From the NCBI GenBank assembly GCA_015499985.1, contig JAAAUF010000326.1, positions 279 through 17,139 on the forward strand: a DNA stretch of 16,861 nt, written 5' to 3'. Both the position numbers and the translations under genes were made by a program. Shown here in pieces: positions 1 through 8,852 of this stretch. This DNA comes from Haplosporangium gracile (taxonomy: Eukaryota > Mortierellomycota > Mortierellomycetes > Mortierellales > Mortierellaceae). The notes beneath the pieces were generated by a model. It made no database searches. It saw only the letters and a program-made list of their open reading frames with translations, and had not been told where the DNA came from. Every line of letters begins with the position of its first letter. Positions within the stretch are counted from its first letter, which is position 1.

Positions 1-26
1 AAAAAAAAAAAAAAAAAAAAAAAAAA

Positions 27-43
27 GTCAAGGGACCCTTGAC
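27..43. repeat. Perfect 17-nt palindrome
   Basis: GTCAAGGG and CCCTTGAC are exact reverse complements around a single central A. The palindrome directly follows the A26 run at the window edge. With a one-base centre it would not form a stable RNA hairpin loop, so a dimeric protein-binding site or chance are the simplest readings. No partner copy was noticed elsewhere in the window. Confidence 0.9.
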
Positions 44-153
44 GATTTACCTTGAAGGACATGGTCGTGTGTGAACAAGTATCGACAGATAGAGAATATG
101 AATACTAAGTAACTCCAACTGATCAAAGCGAGACCTAAGAACGAAGGAATGTC

Positions 154-173
154 AATGAATGAATGAATGAATG
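154..173. repeat. AATG tetranucleotide microsatellite (5 units)
   Basis: Five uninterrupted AATG units lie in the non-coding left flank. It is a simple sequence repeat and no coding frame runs across it. Confidence 0.9.
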
Positions 174-181
174 TCAGCTTC

Positions 182-187
182 TTTATT
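182..187 (-). terminator. Candidate AATAAA poly(A) signal for the nucleotidase gene
   Basis: On the minus strand this reads AATAAA. It lies about 440 nt past the nucleotidase stop codon at 629, a long but possible 3' UTR. A closer variant signal may be used instead, so the assignment is tentative. Confidence 0.3.
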
Positions 188-628
188 CAAAGATGTACTT
201 CCAAAAGACAAAGTGAGCGTTTTTTTTGTGTGTGTCAAAGCGAAAGGAAAGGGGGGTGAGGCTCATCAAAGAACAGGTTCCAGGGTAGGTTGAGAGAGGT
301 TGTGGGTTTTCTTACAGACGCCGACGGGGAGCCAAGAGATGACCCTCAGACAGATTTCTCGAGCCTGCCTTGTCTTCATTTGCTCGCAAATGTGTGTTTG
401 TATTTGTGAGTGCGGATGTGTTGTTGTAAGTGTGATGAACAAAAGGGAAAGAGGGAAAGTGTAAAAAAGCGGATTCTACTCAAACTGAAAACAGACAGCA
501 GCACCGCTTCGTTCAGCTCACACGTGACAGGTTCATCCAATGGATCATCGCAATTCACCACTCTTATGCTCGAGCGAGCGTTTTGTTTATGGATGGACAG
601 GGTATTTTAAATAACAATTACAATTACT

Positions 629-2291
629 CTACTTTGATGAGGAAATACCAGCAAGAGCTGCAGCCGCACTCTGCTCGTCCCAGAATTCGGGCAAGACAGT
701 GGGCAGCTCAAGGATATTAGTGATCTGGTAGTGGCCAAAGTTGGACATGACGGGGTCATCCGCCACATGGACCGCAGTCCACCCAATATCAAGCGCCTTG
801 TCTACATTGGCTGCTGAGTCGTCTACGAAATAGCAGTTGGAGGGGTGAACTACTCCGGCATCCTTCATTGCTCGACGGAACGAGGCCGCCTCTGGCTTGC
901 AAATAAAGTTAGGTTCTGTGTACTCGCAATACGTCAGTCCGTCAAAGAGTCCCTCCAATCCCAAAACCTTGATCACCCTCAACGCATGCTAATAATAAGA
1001 CAAGGAAAAGAAGCATACGTCATTAGGGATCCTGTTCAGCCGGGCGTTGTTCCTTGAGGGTATTAGTGGCGCTAGATGCAAGATTACGAATGTTTTGTTG
1101 AAACTTACTGCCTTTCCTGCGTTGGTGAAGAGCCATTTCTTTTCAATCTTCATCGACTTGATCATCTCACGCAGAGGAGGGTTTTCGCTGAGGATAGCTT
1201 CTAGGGGCAGTGCTCCATCAACCTTTGCATCTACATTTTGTGAACAATTTAGGCGAATTGGAATCAGTGGGACAGATCCTAAATTATTATCCGGCGAATT
1301 AATTCTCTCCACGGCTTGCAGTCCACTTACCATAGTCTCGGATGTCGATCTGATTGGGTTCATGAATAAAGTATATATCAACGGACGCAAGTAAGAGTGG
1401 GAGGGTGGTTAATTAGTTGTGTCGTAAGATTCAAGGATATCGAAGAGCCTTCCAGAAGCATTCCATCCTCGCTTTTATCATCCAACGTTCAAAGTACCTC
1501 TAATGACGTCATAAAATAAGCGATTGAGAGTGTGTTAATCGATTGTCTGATTCTCGGGCACATTCATACACTCGGGCATTTTTGAGTTTGCGTTCAAGAC
1601 AACCAGCCCCACTGAGCATTTGATAGGAAGTGATCAGTCATTTCTTATCACTTACCAGGATGATGGAGAACAAGACCGCGAATGGCGAGGCCATAATCAA
1701 TGTAGTAGCGATATGCCAGACTCTTGACTATAAAAATGGTCAACAGCAAGAAGTGGCCCTTCAATTAATACACTATCAAACTGAGCACATAGCAAAAAAT
1801 GAAGAACCCAAGTGGACTCAAGGCAGATACCTTTGTTGTTCTCAATGCCAACGTCTTCAAAGTACTGTTCGATCCTGTTATAATATGTGTATGTCAATCA
1901 ATCAGATCACATCAATGCAAGGGTGGATTTGCAGGGTGTTACGAGGATTAAAGGCAAAAGATAGACGAACATCAGTAACCTTGATACATTCACTGCTTCG
2001 AAACAAGACACGGATACCAATCCCTTTCAATGTCAACAAACATCACCACAACAAAAAAAAAAAAAAAAAATACTTTTCACGCATCAAGTCAGGGATGCCA
2101 GAGTCCTTGGGGTAGAGACAGTTATCGATATCGAAAAAGAAAACACGAGGCTCATGATTGGGGGTGACAGTTCTTTCGATGCTCTTCCCTGCAGATTGTT
2201 GGTCTGGAATGGTTGTAGCATTGGTCTCCTCGGCTTTGTTCAGGAAGGTGCCGTTGGTTTGCCTGTCGGTGTTGAGAAGTGTGGAGGGCAT
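629..2291 (-). CDS. SDT1: HAD-superfamily pyrimidine 5'-nucleotidase (Sdt1/Phm8-like)
   Basis: Probable cytosolic enzyme that dephosphorylates nucleoside monophosphates such as UMP and CMP in nucleotide turnover, inferred from the Sdt1/Phm8 family. Proposed exons, 5' to 3': 2291-2074, 1874-1831, 1727-1656, (1499-1498), 1349-1331, 1230-1109, 988-629; 278 aa if the 2-nt micro-exon is real. All four HAD motifs are visible: FFFDIDNCLY with D54 and D56 (nucleophile and acid/base), LFTNAG with T154, ICKP with K190, and FVDDS with D215/D216 (Mg binding). The cap region contains YYIDYGLAIRGLV and VDGALPLE. The first about 45 residues are polar and low complexity. The start was chosen as the first in-frame ATG ahead of motif I. 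The join from 1656 to 1349 is one base out of phase without the micro-exon, so that junction is uncertain. The next gene upstream on this strand is the DENN gene. Confidence 0.9.
1498..1499 (-). other. Putative 2-nt micro-exon (AG) in the nucleotidase gene
   Basis: The exon ending at 1656 leaves one base (G), but the exon starting at 1349 must be entered at a codon boundary to give the family-like IDIRDYDAKVDG. Exactly two bases (mod 3) are missing. On the minus strand the sequence reads ATTAG, AG, GTACTT: an acceptor, two bases and a donor. Including AG gives a Glu codon and restores the frame. It would split a 306-nt intron into 156 and 148 nt, each with a TTAAC/CTAAT-type branch motif 35-45 nt before its acceptor. 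This is inference. Confidence 0.35.
2053..2070. repeat. A18/T18 homopolymer beside a splice donor
   Basis: On the transcribed minus strand, the first intron of the nucleotidase gene opens with GTA followed immediately by 18 T residues. A U-rich run just after a weak donor can aid U1 recruitment in other eukaryotes. It is also a site prone to sequencing-length error, though this would not alter the coding frame because it is intronic. Confidence 0.85.
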
Positions 2292-2515
2292 TGTTTTTAG
2301 GATGGCTGTTGTTATTTGGTTGAATCTGGCAAGAGAGAAAGGTCAATTGGAAGTGGGATTGTTGTGTGCTGATTTCGTTTTTAATTTGCTGGGTGAGAAT
2401 GGAAGAGCGGTTGAGTGCTACTGCAGAGTCGGTGAAATGCAAATAATGAGAATGGAAAGAAAAAGAAAAGAATGGTTTGTTGGTTCTTGAAAAAGAGATG
2501 AATGGGGATCCCGGG

Positions 2516-2523
2516 CCTTTATA
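2516..2523 (-). promoter_or_regulatory. TATA-box-like element for the nucleotidase gene
   Basis: The minus strand reads TATAAAGG. If used, transcription would start near 2490 and leave a 5' leader of about 200 nt before the ATG at 2291. No other TATA consensus was noticed on this strand between the two genes. Confidence 0.4.
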
Positions 2524-2768
2524 GATTCTCAGTAGAAAAGCTCCAATACGATCGACGCCCTAAAAATGACTGAATATGACCCCTCACAGGATACTCCTAT
2601 TGGCTGGGAGCACCTTGATCCATGACGTTTGCAAAAGAGGGGTAAATTGCAACCCGGGAAGAAAGGTGAAAATGATAAAAAAAAAGTTCAAGAGGACCCC
2701 CCACAAACTCAACTATCGCCGTCATTGGCGTGTTCTTGGTTGTTGCTGTTGTCGCTGCATTACGATTG

Positions 2769-2774
2769 TTTAAT
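2769..2774 (-). terminator. Possible ATTAAA variant poly(A) signal for the DENN gene
   Basis: The minus strand reads ATTAAA about 22 nt beyond the DENN stop codon at 2796. ATTAAA is the commonest variant of AATAAA, but fungal signals are loose. I saw no perfect AATAAA on this strand before the nucleotidase promoter. Confidence 0.3.
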
Positions 2775-2795
2775 GGCGAGCAAAGGTCATGTTCA

Positions 2796-5700
2796 TCAAC
2801 TAAACTTGGCCGGGTCTAGTGAAGTAGGGAATCGTCTGTATCCGTCCTCGCTCACTAGTAATGATAAAAGAAATGAACCAAGGATCAGTTTCAGGCACAA
2901 ACAAAAAGAGAAGAATTGATTCTCCACAATCATCTAATTGCACACAAGACAGCGACCACAGCAACACAGCTAAAACGAATACAGCATGCATGAGATCGCC
3001 TGCTTACCAAGTGTCTCGTGTTCCCCCATGGGTGGCGTTGCTTTGATTGTGCCCTGGATACCATAGCTTGGATCCTACTCAAATGAAGCGTCACAACAAG
3101 GAAACGATAGAGTCAGTCAACCACCACATTCGCCTGGATATTGTACAAAGAATACGAAGTAGACAGAAAACTATAAAATATATGAGAAAGACTTACGTCA
3201 AGGAATTTGGTCTCCTCTTTGCCTAGTCGGAAACGAGATCTGTTCATCTTGGCCTTGATCACCTCGTCAAAGAACATGATCTCAGGGTCGCCAGGGGAGC
3301 GGTCGACACGGTCCTGTACAAACTGTACAAATGCCTGCGATTCCGTAAAATTTGCCATAAACACCTATATACACCAATGCGGAATTTTTTAGTTTGCGTG
3401 CAAAAAATGTAAAAACAAAGGCTCTCGAATGGGTTCAGCTAGCACATCATCAGTTCAGCAAACATACCTTGGCATCTTTGTCGACATTCTTCATGAACAC
3501 CTCACGATGAAATCGGACAGTATCACTCTGCATGCTCCCGTTAGTCCCGCTCCTTGCCCTCGTTATGGGTTGTTGGGTGGACTCAGTTTGACCAAGCGCC
3601 CTGTTCGGAGGAGAGAATGTACCCGATCCCTTTGTAACAGGCGAGGGGCTGTTGTTGACTGAACTTCTGCTTGTCCACCCGCGGAAACTTGCCCACGAGA
3701 TCCGCTCCTGTACGCCCTTCTCTCCCTCGCTTCCGCTACTCGACAATTGCTTTGCCTGAGCATTGATCCTTGGACTCTGCGCCTGAACAAAGGGCTGCAA
3801 GTACTGTTGACCTGCCAAAATACCCGCTCTGTATCCTCTCAAGATTCCAGCCCACATCTGCAAGACACCCCAACAAATCCCAGACTCGTCAAACCCGCGC
3901 GGTACACACGGGTAGAGTAACTCCTCGACACATCCGCCATGAACAAGAAGGGAACATCCTTCACAGCGGTACACCCTCTGATGCGATTCAATCCCATGCG
4001 CACAGATACCGCAGCGACCACTGAGCATTGGGATCGGAACAGGACTCGACACTGAAGACAGGACATGCCCCTCCCGCCTCAGGGGCAAGCCGGATTGTGG
4101 TTCGTCATCTACGTTGCCCTCCACAAACCCAATTCCAGCTTGACTCGTCCGAGGAGGCGCATGCGCAGGAAGTGGAAGAGATGAGGTTGACGATGACGGT
4201 ATAGCAGAGAGCCCTCTACTAGGTCCATTGATGCTCCCCATTGTTGTAGATGTCATCGTAGACATGGGCGATCCATCCTTGGGTATACCAGAAGACAACC
4301 CTGTCGAGCTAGACTTGAGCCACAAGCTGGAGTTGGACGATTCGATCGAGGTGACTGATGCTCTATGACCGAGAAGGCGGGAGGATCCGTCGCCTGTCCT
4401 CAGGTGTGGACCAGATTCCATGCTGATCTTGCTTGTATCTTGTTGCGACCCTGTTTGATGTGCGTAAAGTCTTTGGTCCGACGAACTTCCTTGCCTCCGA
4501 GGCATCTCAAACACGTTGGCACGGGAGCGTTGAGGGGAAAGAGCCTTGCGCGTGGCGATAGAAATCGTTTCGGTCGTATCCTAATGGCGCAAATGGAATA
4601 TAGATGTATATGTTAGTAACCTGTGCTGGCTTGCGTCTATGTCATGCTCTTCTAGTAAACAAGTGTGACCATTACCTGGTTTGGCGCAATTTTGTTTGAA
4701 GACATTTTCGAATCAGGCATTGAGAGTCGTCTGGCCATCTCGTCTGAGTTAGACTCCGATTGTGGGCTCGTTGCTTCTTTGTCTTTGAATACATCTTCAA
4801 ACTCCAACCCTATCAGTCCTCCTTCAAGAAGGGTCTCCTTTTCGAAATCCATCTCGGGAAGCTTGTGTAACGCAGGTGGGTTCTGTACACTCGGCTGATT
4901 TAACGTATGGGTTGACGAGTTGCGGCTAACTCCAGCCAAGGAGCCTTGGACAGATACTGCCGTAATTGTCGAGACGCTCGAGGGTACAGGCCGCCGCAAA
5001 GATTCTGATCGTCTACCCATCCGTGGAGCTCGTGATACCCCACAAAACAGGCTCAAACGAGAATGGGGGTAGGCAAACTTGACGTACTCTGGTGGTCCAA
5101 AAGCTGTACTCTGTGAGTTCGAGTTGCGTTGTGTAGCACTGGTGGGCGCATACATCTCCAACGTCTGGACAAGTTTCCGTCGTGGACGAGCAGGTAGCTG
5201 CATAGGCGCTAGCTGAACATCGATTGTTCCTTTATCCAAATCAACTACACAAGCCTATAAAGAAGATGTTTGAGCGTGAGTTTTAAAGCATTGGTTTTCG
5301 AGTAAAACACGTTACGACTAATCATTAGGCGAAAGATGTAAGTACCTCTTCAGGTGGGAATTCAGCGTCGCAACAGCTTCGTTCAACTCCAATGATGTAT
5401 GGGACCGGCGCCTGCAGACAGGTCATCAGTGCCGCTGGTAGGATAGGAATGTACACGCCTTGCCAATAAAGAGGGAAAAACAGGTACAGGAAGCTCTCAG
5501 TCGCTAGGGTCAGCATCCCTAAATGTGACGATAGAAAGATGATCTTGCCCTCGGCCAACATGACCTGTGATAGCGCTGAGTCAGCAGAGTCCCTCGCTTA
5601 CAACATGCATTGCTTTCACATCCGTGGTCGTTTTATGCTTACCTCAATGACAGTGACAATATCCTCGGCAGACAGGCACCGAAAGAGTGGGTATAATGAA

Positions 5701-8106
5701 AACTGGATGTAGAGGTTAAAAAGTGAATCATAGAAAGAGGCACGTTTGAAATGTTATCGTGATCTTACGTTTTTCACGATCGGTACGCTGTTGAGCGCCG
5801 GTCTGGTGGCAAAGATCATCCTGTTATTGATTGTAATACCAATTTCCATCTTGCCAAAAGGTGGAACCCCCACCTCATGAATGATATTCTTGACGTATCT
5901 ATCATATGCGGAACATAAATGACTGCATTAATTGAAAGATTCTAAGCAGCGAAGGATACATAGACAGTCTTACATAACATAAACAACTCAGTTGCTGCGG
6001 TTACCTTTCAAGTGGTAGAGAGCTCAAACTCATTCCTGGGTGATCAACACCTCCAGAACAAGCAACGACAACCCCCAGAAGCCAGTCTCGAAGCAAATAG
6101 TGGTACGGGAGGGCACTCACTAACCCTACGCACCGCGGAATCCAGGCGTCTTCAGCATCCACAAACATCCGCTTCCATGGCTTCATTTGATCCTGGAGAA
6201 GGGATAGCTTCTCTTCCGAATCTGCAATATCGCGCTTAATCTCAATAATCCGCGATCTCCGGCCCAGTGTCCTTTCCTCGCTTAGCCGCTCATTCAGTGT
6301 CCGGAGCAAACTCTTTTCCCTCACGATCTTTGTTTTAGTGGCCTTGACGTACTCCACCTCGCTCTCTGACTAACATATCCGAACGAAGAAGAAGAAACCA
6401 CCTGCGTTAGGGATTGAGTTAAGAGTTGCAACGTATGCAGCGCGGCTACAGGTGTAACGTGTAAGATTAAGATAAATACTTGCCAGGTGGTTTTTTGTCC
6501 ACTTCTGACAAAGATAATCGAATTGTCGATACATTGTGGTGGGCATGCGCTCGTACATGATCACACACATGGCGTAAGAACGGTTTCCTGTTTCCTGTGT
6601 CATGACGAAAGAATGGTATGTGGTCGGTGGACGTTCAGCCTGCAGCTTTAGCGTCAGCTCTCCTGGAAAGCAGAACTGGTAATGCCAATAGAAACGACAA
6701 ACAAGCTGTTAGCAAAACCATTGATTAGTTAAAGCCATTGTTACTGATATGAGGTTGGACCATCTCTTACCATTGGCAAGTGTGGAGGGAATACTTCAGA
6801 ATCTTCCCAGTCCTTCTCCGGGTAACGACAGGTGACCACGGGACTGAAAACCCTTTCTCCTGGATGTGTGTCTGGGCTCGTGTAAATGGAACGAGAGGAA
6901 CTTCCTATGTGAGCTTTCTGTACTCCGTGGTCCAACTTCGATATGCTCCGAATAACGGCCATATTCTTTCCATGAGCCAAGCCCTTCACATCGTACACTG
7001 AGAGAGTCGCATTCTGCCGGTATTGTTGAAATGTCGAAGCTGGCATCGGGTAAGTTCCATGTCTCTTAGCCACTGCTGGAAACGCTCAAGCAAACAGAGA
7101 AGACTATTAGCACATACAGACTCAATTAAGGCATAGTGCTCGCCAAGAGTCTCTTAACTCGTATCATTTCTTACCAGATCCAGTCTGCAAAGTGTCCAAT
7201 TGTCCATGGATCTCTCCATTCTTATTATCAACCGCTCCGACCTGCTCATCGTTCTTCCAGATCCTTTCTCTGGCCAGTCCCTGCTGAATACCCTCCTGAA
7301 CGGACTTGTATAATGATCCGGCGGTTACATGGCGATAGCTTGCTCTGTGGTGAAGTCCTGTGCTTCCCTGCTGGCTAATGTCACTCATGGTGACAGATCT
7401 CCGAGCTGGGCGCTTGATGGCGTGAACAGCGCCACTAGTGCGCCGCATAGGTACCGAAACATCCTTTTGAGTCGGATCGTCCTCTGGACTCAAGTCTAAC
7501 AACGATTTTTTTCAATATTTGAAGACGTGTGTGATGCTGGTTAACAAAGCAAAAACAAACAGGCAGAAAAAAAGGTACGGAATGCGTTTTTTTGAGGGGA
7601 ACAGGGACGAACAAGGGACAACTTCCGAATACAGCAAACCACAGTTCCATACTATTTTGAGGCACCATGGAGCCATTTTGTTTATGATAGTGGTCGGGAA
7701 GGGATTGCTCGATATGGTTGAATTGGGCCATAGACTTTGAGCGTGAACGAGTATGCGATCTGACTGGAGCATGGGCCTCAAGAGGACTCGAGAGAGTTGA
7801 GCTAGTGGCTAAGGACGTCGTGTCAGCAGGGTGGATTGTGTCACCATGGGAAATTGAACTGTGCGTTGTGGGGGGACGATCGGCCTGTGCACCTGTGGCT
7901 GTTGCTGCTGTCGTCGACTTTGTTGTCGGTGCTGTGGTGTTGGTGGTGGTACTGTGGTGATTAGAGTGGGTGTCGCTGAGTTCAGTAGGAGAGCCTCTAC
8001 CTTGGTGATCAGCGAATGAATCGTCGAGTAGTGAATAGTTGTCATGCATGCCAACCATGAAAAAGTAGTCGGCCATGCGCTTTGGTGAGGGTCCCATGGT
8101 GGCCAT
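2796..8106 (-). CDS. DENN-domain protein with coiled coil and C1-type zinc finger (putative Rab GEF)
   Basis: Likely a guanine-nucleotide exchange factor for a Rab GTPase in membrane trafficking (family inference). Thirteen exons: 8106-7653, 7495-7175, 7075-6771, 6675-6480, 6365-6005, 5898-5769, 5702-5643, 5564-5346, 5254-4676, 4580-3468, 3364-3197, 3074-3008, 2854-2796; all phases agree, giving 1343 aa. uDENN is split: MADYFFMVG at residues 11-19, a Thr/Ser-rich insert of about 300 residues, then VFSPVVTCRYPEKDW (from about 334) and FCFPGELTLKL. A charged coiled coil follows (about 426-490). cDENN spans about 495-695, with AEGKIIFLSSHLGMLT and WQGVYIPILPAALM. After a long disordered Ser/Pro-rich linker come a C1-like CxxC-x12-CxxC-x4-H-x2-C-x7-C cluster (about 1065-1100) and dDENN (about 1215-1305), ending RRFPTSLDPAKFS. 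Two further in-frame ATGs (codons 4 and 11) could also serve as start. The specific Rab partner cannot be told. Confidence 0.92.
7073..7078 (-). other. NAGNAG tandem splice acceptor (DENN exon 3)
   Basis: The minus strand reads CAGCAG at the 3' end of intron 2. Cutting after the first CAG gives Ala-Val-Ala-Lys and after the second gives Val-Ala-Lys; both keep the frame. A GCTAAT branch-like motif lies about 25-30 nt upstream. Coordinates of the DENN gene here use the first acceptor. Confidence 0.6.
7870..7965 (-). repeat. Thr/Ser/Ala-rich low-complexity coding tract in DENN exon 1
   Basis: On the coding strand this is rich in ACN codons and encodes a Thr-rich run (HHSTTTNTTAPTTKSTTAAT) within the disordered insert splitting uDENN. 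It is the source of spurious frames on the plus strand. Such tracts vary quickly in length between relatives. Confidence 0.7.
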
Positions 8107-8803
8107 GGTTGGTTAACTGTGTTTATGAGTGCTGTCCTCTATGTGTGTGTGTGAATGCGAATGTTGTCTCTATAAATGGGCTGAACGTATGGGTATTTGT
8201 ATGAATATATATGTGTGTGTGGGTTGAATGGGTACAGAGAAAGAGTGAATTGCGGTTGAATGGGAATTGAATGGAAGAGCTGCTAAAGAATTGGCAGGCG
8301 GCGGCTGGTAGTTGTCAACGAAGAATAGTTATGAAGTGAGGGTAAGAGTGAGAAGAAGAGTGCGAAGAAGAAGAGGAAAAATAAGAGACGGCGTAGGTGA
8401 AAGAATGTGAGTGGAGAAGGTGAAGAAAGTAAAGGAGAGGCAAAAAGGATAGAAAGAGAACAAAATGAGAAAACAAGTACAACCAAGTACGAAGAATGGA
8501 AAATGCAAGAGGAGAAAAGAAAGAATGCATGAAAGAAGGAGAAAAAGGACGATGAAGGTAAGCGTGGCAACTACCGAACGTCATGGCATTGCCACAAAGG
8601 TGTTCATGACCCTACTACTTACTGATTTACGACAAGGCTCAATCGTCGTCACCACTGCTCGCTTGCCCCAGTCGACGGTCCCCATCCCAATGGAATGCAA
8701 TCGTATCCATCCTCATGCAACCGGGACAAGGAAAAAATAAAAGAGAGTTCATGCATACGTTCTTAAAAATAAACACGATATGTTTTCATTTCATTTCGTG
8801 GGT
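8107..8803 (-). promoter_or_regulatory. DENN gene promoter / 5' UTR with polypyrimidine tract
   Basis: This stretch separates the MRG15 3' end from the DENN ATG. Between about 8330 and 8560 the plus strand is almost entirely purine, so the transcribed minus strand carries a CT-rich tract of about 230 nt typical of fungal promoters and leaders. Short GT microsatellites occur near 8141-8152 and 8211-8221. The open frames over the tract (8283-8584 minus, 8465-8740 plus) are composition artefacts: they translate to Ser/Phe/Leu or Lys/Arg strings with no domain. Confidence 0.55.
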
Positions 8804-8809
8804 TTTATT
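8804..8809 (-). terminator. AATAAA poly(A) signal for the MRG15 gene
   Basis: The minus strand reads AATAAA 44 nt beyond the MRG15 stop codon at 8853, a normal distance for a fungal poly(A) signal. Confidence 0.6.
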
Positions 8810-8852
8810 TAGTAGTTGAAGGAGACGATCCCCGACACGACGCTCAGTGCTT

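Larger units (their letters stand above)
1..628. other. Left-edge intergenic / 3'-flanking region
   Basis: No gene is supported here. The stretch begins with a 26-nt A run at the window edge, then a 17-nt perfect palindrome (27-43) and five AATG units (154-173). Open frames at 376-561 (minus) and 410-610 (plus) overlap each other, lack recognisable motifs and look like chance. The region probably holds the 3' UTR and downstream flank of the minus-strand nucleotidase gene that stops at 629. A CACGTG hexamer lies at 521-526, but one such match is expected by chance in a few kilobases. Confidence 0.6.
2292..2795 (-). promoter_or_regulatory. Nucleotidase promoter / 5' UTR between tandem minus-strand genes
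   Basis: About 500 nt separate the DENN stop codon (2796) from the nucleotidase ATG (2291). Near 2455-2500 the minus (coding) strand is pyrimidine-rich, like the other promoters in this window. A TATAAAGG element is at 2523-2516, roughly 225 nt before the ATG. Overlapping open frames here on both strands have no recognisable motif and I regard them as non-coding. Confidence 0.55.

Noticed and set aside
521..526. CACGTG E-box
   Set aside because: Located downstream of a stop codon and expected about once per 4 kb by chance; no second site or promoter beside it.
1425..1440. ATATCCTT on the minus strand, resembling a U12-type 5' splice site
   Set aside because: No matching TTCCTTAAC-type branch site and terminal AC or AG at the right spacing, and using it does not repair the phase of the nucleotidase model.
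1504..1511. TGACGTCA palindrome (CRE-like site)
   Set aside because: It lies within an intron of the nucleotidase gene next to the proposed micro-exon; a single 8-mer match without promoter context is not enough to call a regulatory site.
1630..2115. 161-aa plus-strand open frame
   Set aside because: It lies antisense to nucleotidase exons 2 and 3 and introns, includes the A18 tract as a Lys run, and shows no motif.
3770..4066. Plus- and minus-strand frames in alternative phases over DENN exon 10
   Set aside because: They are shadows of the long exon 10 coding frame, which carries the C1 cluster and joins its neighbours in phase.
8165..8175. TATAAAT on the plus strand upstream of the DENN gene
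   Set aside because: It is in the wrong orientation for the minus-strand DENN gene, and no plus-strand gene starts downstream of it.
8283..8584. Overlapping minus-strand frames of 89-95 aa and a plus-strand Lys/Arg-rich frame at 8465-8740
   Set aside because: All arise from the CT/GA-asymmetric DENN leader; two frames of the same strand are open together, as expected for low-complexity DNA.
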